Below, piece after piece: positions 1-8,038 of a stretch of 40,133 bases of DNA. Source of the DNA: an uncultured Oscillospiraceae bacterium (lineage in GTDB: Bacteria > Bacillota > Clostridia > Oscillospirales > Oscillospiraceae); contig CAJFPI010000189.1 of assembly GCA_904398675.1 (NCBI GenBank), positions 1 through 40,133 on the forward strand, read 5' to 3'. How positions within the stretch are numbered: the first letter of the stretch is position 1; the number at the start of each line of letters is the position of its first letter. The translations under genes were made by a program, and so were the position numbers. The notes below the pieces were generated by a model, which saw only the letters and a program-made list of their open reading frames with translations, was not told the DNA's origin and made no database searches.

Positions 1-1
1 C

Positions 2-1798
2 ATCCTGCGGGTGGATCACCCGGACATCATGGAGTTCATCACCTGCAAGAACAACACCAAGGAGATCACCAACTTCAACATCTCCGTAGGGATCACGGAG
101 GCGTTTATGCAGGCCGTGGAGCGGGGCGCGGACTACGACCTCGTTGACCCGGCCACCAAGCGCGTCACCGGCCGGCTCAACGCCAAGGAGGTCTTTGACA
201 CCATCGTCACCTCCGCCTGGCAGACCGGGGAGCCGGGCATCATCTTCCTGGACCGGCTCAACCGGGACAATGTGGTGCCCCAGGTGGGGGAGATCGAGTC
301 CACCAACCCCTGCGGCGAGCAGCCGCTGCTGCCCTATGAGGCGTGCAACCTGGGGTCCATCAACCTGGTGCGCCACCTGAAAAAGACAGAGAGCGGCTAC
401 GCCATCGACTGGGAAAAGCTGGACGACACGGTGGACAAGGCGGTCCACTTCCTGGACAATGTCATCGAGGTCAACCAGTACCCCCTGCCGGAGATTGACC
501 GGATGACCCGGGCCACCCGGAAGATCGGCCTGGGCGTCATGGGCTTTGCGGACATGCTGCTCTACCTGGGCGTGCCCTATAACAGCGAAGAGGGCGTGGA
601 GCTGGGCCGCAGCCTGATGGAGCGGATCAATACCCGGGGGCACGAGGCCAGCCGGGCCCTTGCCAAAACCCGGGGAGCCTTCCCGCTCTTTGCTGAGAGC
701 ACTTTGAAGGACGAGGCTCCTCTGCGCAACGCCACAGTGACCACCATCGCCCCCACCGGCACCCTCTCCATCATTGCCGGGGTCTCCAGCGGTGTGGAGC
801 CGGTGTTTGCTTACGCCTATATCCGCAATGTTATGGACAACACCCACCTGGTGGAGACCAACCAGGTTTTGAGGGACAAGCTGGCCAGCTGCGGCCTCTA
901 CTCCGACGAGCTGATGCGCCAGGTAGCGGAGCACGGCACCCTGGCCCACATCGAGGGGATCCCCGAGGAGATCCGAAAAGTCTTTGTCTGCGCCCACGAC
1001 GTCTCGCCCATCTGGCATGTTCGCATGCAGGCCGCCTTCCAGGACTACACGGACAACGCTGTGAGCAAAACGGTGAACTTCCCCAACTGCGCCACGAAGG
1101 AGGATGTAGAGGAAGTCTACCGGTTGGCTTACTCTCTTGGTTGTAAAGGGACTACCATTTACAGAGATGGCAGCCGTGAGGAGCAGGTTCTGAACATCCG
1201 GGCGGTGAACGACGGGAAGGAAAAGACGGCAGAAAAGCCGGAATCCCACCAGACGGGCCACATCGAGGGGGACTATGGCCGACTCCTGCCCCGGCCCCGG
1301 CCGTCGGTAACCAGTGGGTTTACGGAAAAGGTCAAGATCGGCTGCGGCAACCTCTATATCACAGTAAACTCCGACGAGCAGGGGATCTGCGAGGTCTTTA
1401 CCAACACCGGACGGGCCGGCGGGTGCCCCAGCCAGAGCGAGGCTACAGCCCGGCTGGTCTCTGTGGCCATCCGCAGCGGCATGGATCCCAAGGAGATTAT
1501 CCAGCAGCTCAAGGGTATCCGCTGCCCCTCCTGCCTGCGGCAGCCGGGGGTCCCGGTAACCAGCTGCCCCGACGCCATTGCCAAGAGCCTGGAGAAGGTG
1601 ATCCGCGCCCAGAAGGGCGGGGCTGTTACGCCACCCGTCCCCCAGCAGCCCACGCCGATCCCCGGTCCCACCGCTAAGCGGGACTTCAGCCCGGCAGAGG
1701 CAAAGCTGGCCAAGTTCTGCCCGGAGTGCGGCAGCAAGCTGGAGCACGAGGGGGGCTGCGTCACCTGCCGGGACTGCGGCTACTCCAAGTGCGGCTGA
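2..1798 (+). CDS. nrdJ: Adenosylcobalamin-dependent (class II) ribonucleotide reductase, 3' part
   Basis: Reduces ribonucleotides to deoxyribonucleotides with a B12-generated thiyl radical, so it needs neither oxygen nor a glycyl radical. The gene enters from the left edge; the frame is open from base 2, so no start codon is visible and roughly the first 150-250 residues are missing compared with the usual length. Visible landmarks are the active-site NPCGEQ about 100 residues in, the phosphate-binding ATVTTIAPTGT segment, and the GCKGTTIYRDGSR strand. Next come the C-terminal TSCPD domain and a final zinc-ribbon-like tail (CPECG...CRDCGYSKCG), whose last cysteines normally re-reduce the active site. 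A strong terminator follows 50 bases after the stop, so this gene is transcriptionally separate from the next. Identification is secure from the motifs. Confidence 0.96.
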   Translation: MLRVDHPDIMEFITCKNNTKEITNFNISVGITEAFMQAVERGADYDLVDPATKRVTGRLNAKEVFDTIVTSAWQTGEPGIIFLDRLNRDNVVPQVGEIESTNPCGEQPLLPYEACNLGSINLVRHLKKTESGYAIDWEKLDDTVDKAVHFLDNVIEVNQYPLPEIDRMTRATRKIGLGVMGFADMLLYLGVPYNSEEGVELGRSLMERINTRGHEASRALAKTRGAFPLFAESTLKDEAPLRNATVTTIAPTGTLSIIAGVSSGVEPVFAYAYIRNVMDNTHLVETNQVLRDKLASCGLYSDELMRQVAEHGTLAHIEGIPEEIRKVFVCAHDVSPIWHVRMQAAFQDYTDNAVSKTVNFPNCATKEDVEEVYRLAYSLGCKGTTIYRDGSREEQVLNIRAVNDGKEKTAEKPESHQTGHIEGDYGRLLPRPRPSVTSGFTEKVKIGCGNLYITVNSDEQGICEVFTNTGRAGGCPSQSEATARLVSVAIRSGMDPKEIIQQLKGIRCPSCLRQPGVPVTSCPDAIAKSLEKVIRAQKGGAVTPPVPQQPTPIPGPTAKRDFSPAEAKLAKFCPECGSKLEHEGGCVTCRDCGYSKCG

Positions 1799-1848
1799 TG
1801 GAATGGAACAGGATGCTCCGAGACACGGTGCCGCTGCGGCGGAAATTC

Positions 1849-1882
1849 AGAGGACAGGGGAATCGAACCCCTGTCCTCTTTT
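1849..1882 (+). terminator. Rho-independent terminator of nrdJ with a T-loop-like hairpin
   Basis: A perfect 12-bp stem (1849-1860 with 1868-1879) closes a 7-base loop and runs into four T residues on the plus strand. It lies 50 bases after the nrdJ stop, where a terminator is expected. Read on the minus strand the loop is TTCGATT and the stem divides as 7 + 5 bp, the geometry of a tRNA acceptor stem stacked on a T-arm (see findings). Confidence 0.9.
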
Positions 1883-1956
1883 CGCGGCTGCTTGTAAGCA
1901 GCGTGCAGCGCTTGTTTCCCGCAGGCGCAGGGGCGGGGCAAATCCCGCCATTTCCC

Positions 1957-1985
1957 TTGTAATTTCTGTGGGAGTCTGGTATAGT
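1957..1985 (+). promoter_or_regulatory. Sigma-A-type promoter for the site-2 protease / scpAB operon
   Basis: A -35 box TTGTAA (1957-1962) and a -10 box TATAGT (1980-1985) are separated by 17 bases. They lie about 30 bases upstream of the first start codon (2016), and just before it is a purine-rich GGAGAGGAG ribosome site. No other good promoter is seen before the terminator at 12584, so this may drive up to twelve genes. Confidence 0.75.
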
Positions 1986-2015
1986 ATATGGGTATGACTG
2001 GAGAGGAGCACGTAC

Positions 2016-2684
2016 ATGGAAAATTTCCAGGATCTTTGGAACAGCATCCAATGGGACCTGTTATCAGACCTTCTCAAGCGCCTTTTGGCAGTGCTCCTGT
2101 GCCTGAGCGTCCATGAGACCTGTCACGGCCTGGCAGCCTATGCCCTGGGGGATCCCACTGCCAAGCGCATGCACCGGCTGAGCCTCAATCCCCTGCAGCA
2201 TATCGACTGGTTTGGCCTTGCGGCCATGCTGATTGCGGGCTTTGGCTGGGCAAAGCCGGTGCCGGTTGATATGCGGTATTTCAAGAACCCCAAGCGGGGA
2301 ATGGCCCTGTGCGCCCTGGCTGGCCCGGTATCCAATTTCCTGCTGGCGGCTTTGTGCATGCCTTTGGCCTATGGAGCGCTGTATGCCGCTCTGAGTGGAA
2401 CTGCTGTGGGTGTCATGATCTGGCTCTTTGATTTTTTCATCCAGACAGCCCTTCTCAGCATCGGCCTGGGGGTGTTCAACCTGATCCCGATTCCGCCTCT
2501 GGACGGGTCAAAGGTTCTCTTTGCCTTCCTGCCGGACCGGATGTATGGAAGGCTGATGCAGTATGAGCGGTATGGGATGCTGCTGCTTTTTGTGCTGATT
2601 GCCGTCGGCGCCCTCAACGGTGTGGTGAATACCATGTACAACGCGGTGCTGCAGGTGTTTGGCGCGATATTTGGCTTGTGGTGA
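2016..2684 (+). CDS. Site-2 protease family (M50) membrane metalloprotease
   Basis: A 222-residue intramembrane zinc metalloprotease of the short, PDZ-less M50 type (YwhC-like). The zinc-binding HExxH is HETCH at residues 33-37, inside the first hydrophobic segment. The distal metal ligand is in NLIPIPPLDG (D163), the usual N-x-x-P-x-P-P-L-D-G signature. Several further hydrophobic stretches (about 66-80, 97-128, 131-160, 183-222) give a polytopic membrane protein. The ATG at 2016 follows a strong GGAGAGGAG site. It is the first gene of a long operon and ends one base before scpA. Members of this short subgroup are very often found beside scpA/scpB in Firmicutes, but their substrate is generally unknown; none can be inferred here. 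Confidence 0.9.
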   Translation: MENFQDLWNSIQWDLLSDLLKRLLAVLLCLSVHETCHGLAAYALGDPTAKRMHRLSLNPLQHIDWFGLAAMLIAGFGWAKPVPVDMRYFKNPKRGMALCALAGPVSNFLLAALCMPLAYGALYAALSGTAVGVMIWLFDFFIQTALLSIGLGVFNLIPIPPLDGSKVLFAFLPDRMYGRLMQYERYGMLLLFVLIAVGALNGVVNTMYNAVLQVFGAIFGLW

Positions 2685-2685
2685 G

Positions 2686-3498
2686 GTGAATGATCTGGAC
2701 AGTCCCGTTTTTAAATTGGAGCATGTGGTGCGTCCCCGGCCCAGCACGGAGGAACTGGAGGACTTTGAGGGGCCGCTGGATCTGATTCTCTTCCTGCTGA
2801 GCAAAAATAAGATCGAGATCCAGGACATCCCCATTGCGCTGATCCTGGAGCAGTACCTTGCCTATCTGGAGCAGCGCAAGCAGCTGGACCTGGAGATTGC
2901 CAGCGAATTTATCACCATGGCCGCCCACCTTATGTATCTGAAGACCAGGATGCTTTTGTCCCTTGAGGATGAAGAGACCCAGAGTGAGATGGAGCTATTG
3001 ATCCGCTCCCTGGAGGAGCGGCGCAACGGCGACACCTATCAGCGGGTGCAGGCCGTTTTGGAGAAGATGGCAGCTTTGGGGGAGTTTGGCCGGGACATTC
3101 TGACGAAAAATCCCGAGCCGGTGGAGCGGGGAAGGGTGTATCTCTACCAGCACGAGCCGGAGGACCTGCTCTCTGCCTTCCGTTCTATTGCCGAGCGCAA
3201 TGAGCGCCTGGCGCCTCCGCCGGCCTCCGCCTTTCAGGAAATTGTGCGGAGGGAGCCGTATCCTGTGGCGGATAAGGCCGCGGAGATTCTCCGCCGCCTG
3301 AAGAGCGGCGGCATTACCCGTTTCCTGCTCCTGTTTCGCGGCAGCCGCAGCCGCAGTGAGCTGGTTGCGACGTTTTTGGCGGTACTGGAGATGTGCAAGG
3401 ACCATGTGCTGCGTCTGGCCGGCGGTGAGCGGGATTGCACAGTAGCGGCTGTGGAGCCTGCTGTGGAGGCAGGCTCTCCGGAGGGGACGAGGACATGA
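2686..3498 (+). CDS. scpA: Segregation and condensation protein A (kleisin)
   Basis: Kleisin subunit of the bacterial SMC condensin, which bridges the two SMC heads and binds ScpB during chromosome organisation. The N-terminal signature FEGPLDLILFLLSKNKIEI and the following helix (ASEFITMAAHLMYLKTRMLL) that contacts the SMC neck are clear. The C-terminal winged-helix part ends near residue 250. I chose the GTG at 2686, one base after the upstream stop, which gives 270 residues. The TTG at 2659 would add nine residues that do not look like the family. The last ~20 residues (Glu/Gly/Thr rich) are unlike typical ScpA and run up to the scpB overlap. The scpB start overlaps the stop as ATGA, so the pair is probably translationally coupled. 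Confidence 0.94.
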   Translation: MNDLDSPVFKLEHVVRPRPSTEELEDFEGPLDLILFLLSKNKIEIQDIPIALILEQYLAYLEQRKQLDLEIASEFITMAAHLMYLKTRMLLSLEDEETQSEMELLIRSLEERRNGDTYQRVQAVLEKMAALGEFGRDILTKNPEPVERGRVYLYQHEPEDLLSAFRSIAERNERLAPPPASAFQEIVRREPYPVADKAAEILRRLKSGGITRFLLLFRGSRSRSELVATFLAVLEMCKDHVLRLAGGERDCTVAAVEPAVEAGSPEGTRT

Positions 3499-4115
3499 CG
3501 CTGGAAATGAAAGAATTGGAATCGGCTGTAGAGGGTATTCTGTTTGCAGCGGGAGAGCCGGTGGAGATCAAGCGGCTGTGCCAGGCGCTGGAGACGGACC
3601 GGACCACGCTGGAGCAGATCTTGCAGCGCCTTGCCGACGCCTATGCCTTTGACCGGCGGGGCATCCGCCTGGTGCGGATGGAGGACAGCTGGCAGATGTG
3701 CTCGGCGCCGGAATACGGCGAGGTGATCCGCCGGGCCTTTGAGATCCGCCGCCCGGCCAAGCTCTCCCAGCCCGCGCTGGAGGCTCTGACCATCATCGCC
3801 TACTACCAGCCCACCACCAGGGCCTATGTGGAGCAGGTCCGCGGGGTGGACAGCTCCTATACCGTGGGGCTGCTGCTGGAGCGGGGGCTGATCGAGGAAT
3901 GCGGGCGGCTGCAGGTTCCGGGGCGGCCTATTTTGTACCGCACCACCAAAAAATTCCTCCGCTCCTTTCACTTAAGCTCCCTGGAGGAGCTGCCGGAGAT
4001 TCCCGGCCTGGAGGCGGAGGGGCAGCTGCGGCTGGGGGAGGACGGCAGTCTTCCCGGAACGGATGGACCCCAAAACGGGGATTCGGAGGAGCCGGCCGCC
4101 GCTGTGAAACCATAG
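3495..4115 (+). CDS. scpB: Segregation and condensation protein B
   Basis: Winged-helix partner of ScpA in the SMC-ScpAB complex; it dimerises and binds the kleisin's middle region. The protein is 206 residues long. The first winged-helix domain begins with ESAVEGILFAAGEPVE, and the second contains the characteristic LSQPALEALTIIAYYQP stretch followed by TRAYVEQVRGVDSS and PGRPILYRTT. The C-terminal ~45 residues are acidic, Gly/Pro rich and probably disordered, as in many ScpB proteins. The ATG at 3495 overlaps the scpA stop in an ATGA arrangement. An upstream in-frame ATG at 3435 lies inside scpA and has no family support. Confidence 0.95.
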   Translation: MTLEMKELESAVEGILFAAGEPVEIKRLCQALETDRTTLEQILQRLADAYAFDRRGIRLVRMEDSWQMCSAPEYGEVIRRAFEIRRPAKLSQPALEALTIIAYYQPTTRAYVEQVRGVDSSYTVGLLLERGLIEECGRLQVPGRPILYRTTKKFLRSFHLSSLEELPEIPGLEAEGQLRLGEDGSLPGTDGPQNGDSEEPAAAVKP

Positions 4116-4159
4116 CCGCCTGAGGCGGTCCACAGACTAAGGAAGGAGGCTTTCCGGAT

Positions 4160-4855
4160 ATGGCAGGATGGATCATCCTGGCTGTTGTTCTTCTGATCCT
4201 GGCTGCCCTGCTGGCGCTGCCGGTCAGCCTCCACGCCCTTTGGCAGGAAGGGCTGACGCTGCGCCTGGGGATCGGCCCTGTATCTATACCGCTGTATCCG
4301 CCTGAAACCGATGCAGGCGAACAAGCGGAAAACAAGGCGGAACAAAAGAAAGAGACGGACAAAACAGGATCCTCTGCCAAGGAGGAAGGAAAAGCCCAGC
4401 CAAAGGGGCAAAAAAAGGGGCTGGACTGCCGGCTCAGGCAGATCCAATACAGCCTGGAGACCCTGCCGCCGGTGCTGCGAAAGGCATTGAGGCGTGCCAG
4501 AAGAAAATTGGTAGTGGACAATCTCCGCCTGCAGCTCGTTTTCGGCGGGGAGGACCCGGCGGATTCCGCCATGGCCTATGGCCGGGCTCAGGCCGCTGCA
4601 AATGCACTGTTTCCGCTGGTTCAGGAGCTTTTGACCGTTCGAAAATCGGATATCCGCCTGTCTCTTGACTTTCAGCAGGAGCGGACGGTGGGGGAGGGGG
4701 AGCTGCTGCTCCACGCCCGCGTCGGCTCCCTGCTGTGGATCGGCCTTTGCGCCGCAGGCGGCCTTCTCCGCTGGTACACCGGATTTCGGAAGATTGGCGC
4801 GCCGGAGGAGAAGGAAGAACAAGTGAAAAAAACCAAGCAGGCCCATGCGGCCTGA
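4160..4855 (+). CDS. DUF2953 domain protein (YtfI-like), membrane anchored
   Basis: A 231-residue protein with an N-terminal membrane segment (about residues 4-25), a lysine/glutamate/glutamine-rich linker (about 50-95) that is probably disordered, and a C-terminal half with the DUF2953 pattern: a short amphipathic helix, LVVDNLRLQLVFGGEDPADSAMAYG, then strands leading to a second hydrophobic stretch (about 190-210). In spore-forming Firmicutes this family sits immediately before ytfJ/gerW, exactly as here (15 bases apart). It is generally assumed to act with GerW, but no activity is established. The ATG at 4160 follows AAGGAGG ten bases upstream. The charged linker differs sharply in composition from the rest of the protein. 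Confidence 0.8.
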   Translation: MAGWIILAVVLLILAALLALPVSLHALWQEGLTLRLGIGPVSIPLYPPETDAGEQAENKAEQKKETDKTGSSAKEEGKAQPKGQKKGLDCRLRQIQYSLETLPPVLRKALRRARRKLVVDNLRLQLVFGGEDPADSAMAYGRAQAAANALFPLVQELLTVRKSDIRLSLDFQQERTVGEGELLLHARVGSLLWIGLCAAGGLLRWYTGFRKIGAPEEKEEQVKKTKQAHAA

Positions 4856-4870
4856 GAAAGGACGGAGGGC

Positions 4871-5275
4871 ATGGACAATAAAAGCAATCCCCTCAGCGGC
4901 ATGCTGCAGGAGGCAATGGGAAAGGTCCGGGAGATGGTGGACGCCAATACTATTGTAGGCCAGCCCATCCAGGCGGAGGGCATGACCCTGATCCCCATTT
5001 CCAAGGTCTCCTTCGGCTTTGGCGGCGGCGGCGCGGAATACGGCGGCCAATCCAAGCCGGCTGATGCCCGGCAAAACCTCGGCGGCGGCATCGGCAGCGG
5101 CGTAAAGATCACGCCGGTGGCCTTTTTGGTCCTCAAGGAGGGGACAGTGCGGGTGCTGCCGGTGGCGGTCCCGGCGGTTGGCACCATGGACCGCATTGTG
5201 GAGATGGTGCCGGACCTTGTGGACAAGGTTGCCAATATGCTGAAAAAAGAGGAGTCGCCCCAGGAGGAGTTTTAG
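4871..5275 (+). CDS. ytfJ: GerW family sporulation protein (YtfJ)
   Basis: A 134-residue protein of the GerW/YtfJ family. In Bacillus it is made in the forespore and needed for normal spore germination. The conserved core is seen here as NTIVGQPI, then GMTLIPISKVSFGFGGGG, a glycine-rich GGGIGSGVKITPVAFLV strand, and the C-terminal MDRIVEMVPDLVDKV helix. The AAAGGA about eight bases before the ATG at 4871 is the likely ribosome site. It follows the DUF2953 gene as in other endospore formers and is followed by dacF, another sporulation-associated gene in Bacillus. Together they support a spore-forming host. Confidence 0.9.
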   Translation: MDNKSNPLSGMLQEAMGKVREMVDANTIVGQPIQAEGMTLIPISKVSFGFGGGGAEYGGQSKPADARQNLGGGIGSGVKITPVAFLVLKEGTVRVLPVAVPAVGTMDRIVEMVPDLVDKVANMLKKEESPQEEF

Positions 5276-5303
5276 GGTAAAGGCGCCTGAATGCGTTTCG
5301 TCT

Positions 5304-5350
5304 GGGAAAAATATTACCAGTTTGACTTTTCTCTCCGGCGGGCAGGATAA
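5304..5350 (+). promoter_or_regulatory. Possible promoter elements upstream of dacF
   Basis: Two weak candidates lie between gerW and dacF. The first, GGGAAAAAT (5304-5312), matches the -10 pattern GGnnAnAnT of forespore sigma factor SigF, which drives dacF in Bacillus subtilis, but I see no convincing -35 box. The second, TTGACT (5322-5327) with GATAAC (5346-5351) 18 bases on, is a sigma-A-like pair. Either would give dacF some independent expression; neither is certain. Confidence 0.3.
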
Positions 5351-5378
5351 CCATGATCTTTGAAAACAGGTGATGGTT

Positions 5379-6434
5379 ATGAAACGAATGCTTTCTCTGC
5401 TGTGCGCCGCCGCTCTGGCCCTGGCCTTTTCCCCTGCGGCGGAGGCGGTGGGCACCTCGGCCCGGGCTGCCGTCTTGATGGATGGGGAGAGCGGCCGGAT
5501 CTTATATGCGCAAAATGCGGAGGAACCGATGCTGATTGCCAGCATCACGAAAATTATGACGGCCCTCGTGGCCATCGAGCGCTGCCCGCTTGACCGTGTC
5601 TATACCGTAACAGCGAAGGACATGGCGGAGGGCTCCTCCATGTATCTAGCGGCAGGGGAGCGTATCACGCTGGAGGAACTCCTTTATGGGCTCATGCTGT
5701 CCTCCGGCAACGACGCCGCTTTGGCTGTAGCACACTGCACGGCCGGGTCAGTGGAGACCTTTGTCCGGTGGATGAATGAGAAGGCCGCCGCTCTGGGCAT
5801 GGAGCAGACCTCCTTTGCCAATCCCAACGGCCTGGATCATGAAGAACACTACTCCACCGCCAGGGATATGGCGGTCCTGACCCGGGCGGCGCTCCAGAAC
5901 GAGACCTTTGCCCGGATTGTATCCACCCGCAGCATCACCATGGGTACCAGGACTTTGGTCAACCATAATAAACTTCTGTCAACTTACCCGGATTGTATCG
6001 GCGTCAAGACCGGCTATACCAAGGCGGCGGGTCGCACCCTGGTCTCCGCTGCCCGGCGGGACGGGCAGACATTGATCGCCGTCACTCTGGGGGACGGCAA
6101 TGACTGGGCAGATCATACCGCTCTGCTGGACTACGGTTTTTCCGCCTATCTGCGGACAGCGATGGTTACGGCTGGGGAACAGCTGGGAACCGTCGGCGTG
6201 AAACTGGGTATGCAGGAGGCGGTGCCGCTTTTGGCGGCGGAGACAGTGGCTTACCCCATCGGCGAGGCGGATCAGACTGCGGTCAGCTGGGATGTGCCGG
6301 AGCAGATCGCGGCGCCTGTGGCCGCCGGCGCCATTGTGGGGGAGGCAGTGGTCCTTGTCAACGGGGAGGAGATCGGGCGTACGCCCCTGCTCTGCGGACA
6401 GGGGACGGGGATCCGTATGGACCGGTCTGCATAG
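5379..6434 (+). CDS. dacF: D-alanyl-D-alanine carboxypeptidase, DacF type (S11)
   Basis: Removes the terminal D-alanine from peptidoglycan stem peptides outside the membrane, limiting cross-linking. A signal peptide covers the first ~23 residues (positively charged start, Leu/Ala core, AEA end). The three penicillin-binding motifs are in place: SITK (S55, K58), SGN (109-111) and KTG (210-212). A smaller C-terminal domain follows (about 240-351). Total length is 351 residues from the ATG at 5379. GTG 5370 and ATG 5373 are also in frame, but an AGGTGA ribosome site fits 5379 best. Neighbours (gerW before, rluB after) match the usual clostridial order. In Bacillus DacF works in spore cortex; a vegetative role cannot be excluded here. 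Confidence 0.93.
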   Translation: MKRMLSLLCAAALALAFSPAAEAVGTSARAAVLMDGESGRILYAQNAEEPMLIASITKIMTALVAIERCPLDRVYTVTAKDMAEGSSMYLAAGERITLEELLYGLMLSSGNDAALAVAHCTAGSVETFVRWMNEKAAALGMEQTSFANPNGLDHEEHYSTARDMAVLTRAALQNETFARIVSTRSITMGTRTLVNHNKLLSTYPDCIGVKTGYTKAAGRTLVSAARRDGQTLIAVTLGDGNDWADHTALLDYGFSAYLRTAMVTAGEQLGTVGVKLGMQEAVPLLAAETVAYPIGEADQTAVSWDVPEQIAAPVAAGAIVGEAVVLVNGEEIGRTPLLCGQGTGIRMDRSA

Positions 6435-6451
6435 CACAAGGAGGGGGTAAC

Positions 6452-7165
6452 GTGGAGGAGCGGCTGCAAAAATTGATTGCGGGAGCGGGCCTCTGCTCCC
6501 GCAGGACCGCGGAGGCATGGATTCAGGAGGGGGCTGTGACCGTCAACGGTGCGACGGCCCGCCTGGGGGACCGGGCTGACCCGGCGCGGGACCGGATCCT
6601 GGTCCGCGGAGAGCCGCTGCCCCTGGAACCGGAGAAGTGCTATCTGATGCTCAACAAGCCCCGGGGCTACACCTGCAGCCTTTCAGACCCCCACGCCGCC
6701 CATCTGGTGACGGAGCTGGTGGCGGATTGTGGCTGCCGTGTCTACCCTGTGGGACGGCTGGATGTGGATTCCCAGGGCCTCCTTTTTCTGACCAACGACG
6801 GGGCCTTTGCCCAGGCCCTTCTGCACCCCAGCCACGGGGCGGAAAAGCTCTACCGCGTCACCGTAACCGGACTGCGGACGGACTCTATCCGGCGGCTGTG
6901 CCGCCTGCGGGAGCTGGACGGTGAGGCCATCCGCCCCGCCCGGGTCAGCCTGATCGGGGAGGACAAGGCGGCTGCCACGCTGCTTTTCGCCATCCATGAG
7001 GGGAAAAAGCGGCAGATCCGCCGCATGTGTGCCAGAGTGGGTCTCTCCGTCCGGCAGCTGTGCCGGGTGTCGGAGGGCGGGATCCAGCTGGGAGACCTCC
7101 CCGAGGGGGCATGGCGCCCTCTCACCGCGGAGGAGATCCGCCCCATTTTAGACCAGCGGAGATAG
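6452..7165 (+). CDS. rluB: RNA pseudouridine synthase, RluB/RsuA family
   Basis: Isomerises a uridine in ribosomal RNA. An N-terminal S4 RNA-binding domain (about residues 2-48, LQKLIAGAGLCSRRTAE) is followed by the catalytic domain. It has the family signature GRLDVDSQGLLFLTND with the catalytic aspartate at D104, and the C-terminal EGKKRQIRRMCARVG motif. At 237 residues it is the standard length for the family. The start is GTG at 6452, preceded by a strong AAGGAGG. The RluB assignment (23S rRNA) is the usual one for the single copy beside scpB/dacF in Firmicutes, but RsuA-type 16S activity cannot be excluded from sequence alone. Confidence 0.9.
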   Translation: MEERLQKLIAGAGLCSRRTAEAWIQEGAVTVNGATARLGDRADPARDRILVRGEPLPLEPEKCYLMLNKPRGYTCSLSDPHAAHLVTELVADCGCRVYPVGRLDVDSQGLLFLTNDGAFAQALLHPSHGAEKLYRVTVTGLRTDSIRRLCRLRELDGEAIRPARVSLIGEDKAAATLLFAIHEGKKRQIRRMCARVGLSVRQLCRVSEGGIQLGDLPEGAWRPLTAEEIRPILDQRR

Positions 7166-7171
7166 ACGGTT

Positions 7172-8038
7172 ATGCAGAAAAATGTACTGCACCTGATGAA
7201 AAGCCATCTGCCCCAGGCATCCAAGGGGCAGCGGCGGATCACGGCCTACATACTGGAAAACTATGACAAGGCGGCCTTTATGACTGCCAAAAAGCTGGGC
7301 GGCATCACAGGCGTCAGCGAGTCGACGGTGGTGCGCTTTGCCCTGCAGCTGGGATTTGAAGGCTATCCCGCCATGCAGAAGGCGCTGCAGGAGATGATCC
7401 ACAGCCGCCTGACCTCTCTGCAGCGGATCGAGGTGTCCAACGACCGTTTTTTCGGCTCTGACGTGGTCTCCTCGGTGCTGCAGGCGGATATGGAGAAAAT
7501 CCGCATGGCCATCGACGAGGTGGACCGGGGCGAATTTGAGGCGGCGGTGAACACGCTGATGGAAGCCCGGCATATCTACATTCTGGGCGTCCGTTCCAGT
7601 TCTTTCCTGGCGGGCTATCTGCACTTTTATTTCCATCTGATTTTTGAAAACGTAACGCTGGTGACGGAAAACAGCACCGGCGATATTCTGGAGAAGATTC
7701 TCAGGATCGGCCCGGAGGATGTGCTGGTGGGCATCACTTTTCCCCGATACTCCTCCGCCACCTCCATGGGGGTCCGCTTTGCCCATGACCGGGGGGCGCG
7801 GATCATTGCCGTCACTGACGGCCCGGCCTCCCCGCTCTACGATATGGCCATTGCCAACCTGACGGCCCGCAGCGAGATGATCTCCTTTGTGGATTCCCTC
7901 GTAGCGCCCTTCAGCCTGCTCAATGCGCTGATTGTTGCGGCGGGACACAGGAAAAACAGCGACATTTCCCAGATCTTCGGCAGCCTGGAGGGAATCTGGA
8001 AGGAATACGGGGTGTTTGGTAATTCCAATGAGGACTGA
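7172..8038 (+). CDS. MurR/RpiR family transcriptional regulator
   Basis: A 288-residue regulator with an N-terminal RpiR-type helix-turn-helix (residues about 1-77; AKKLGGITGVSESTVVRFALQLGFEGYPAMQ is the classical pattern). A C-terminal SIS sugar-phosphate-binding domain (about 115-260) contains ILGVRSSSFLAGYL and the GITFPRYSSAT segment. Such proteins usually sense a phosphorylated sugar. No sugar catabolic gene is next to it, and its 3' end overlaps the following flavoprotein gene by 11 bases, so its target is not evident. The ATG at 7172 is only six bases after rluB and is read in the same run. Confidence 0.9.
   Translation: MQKNVLHLMKSHLPQASKGQRRITAYILENYDKAAFMTAKKLGGITGVSESTVVRFALQLGFEGYPAMQKALQEMIHSRLTSLQRIEVSNDRFFGSDVVSSVLQADMEKIRMAIDEVDRGEFEAAVNTLMEARHIYILGVRSSSFLAGYLHFYFHLIFENVTLVTENSTGDILEKILRIGPEDVLVGITFPRYSSATSMGVRFAHDRGARIIAVTDGPASPLYDMAIANLTARSEMISFVDSLVAPFSLLNALIVAAGHRKNSDISQIFGSLEGIWKEYGVFGNSNED

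Noticed and set aside
1843..1890. tRNA or tmRNA gene on the minus strand at the nrdJ terminator
   Set aside because: Only the acceptor/T-arm geometry is present; no D-arm, anticodon arm, tag frame or CCA end is seen, and the T run fits a plus-strand terminator.
4116..4128. Small CCGCC-TGA-GGCGG hairpin after scpB as a terminator
   Set aside because: The stem is only 5 bp with no T run; probably without function, and the operon continues.
3968..5575. Long minus-strand open frame (535 codons) across scpB, DUF2953, gerW and dacF
   Set aside because: It is opposite four well-supported plus-strand genes, has low-complexity His/Pro/Arg/Gln-rich sequence with no recognisable domain, and no ribosome site. 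Such frames arise from the high GC content.
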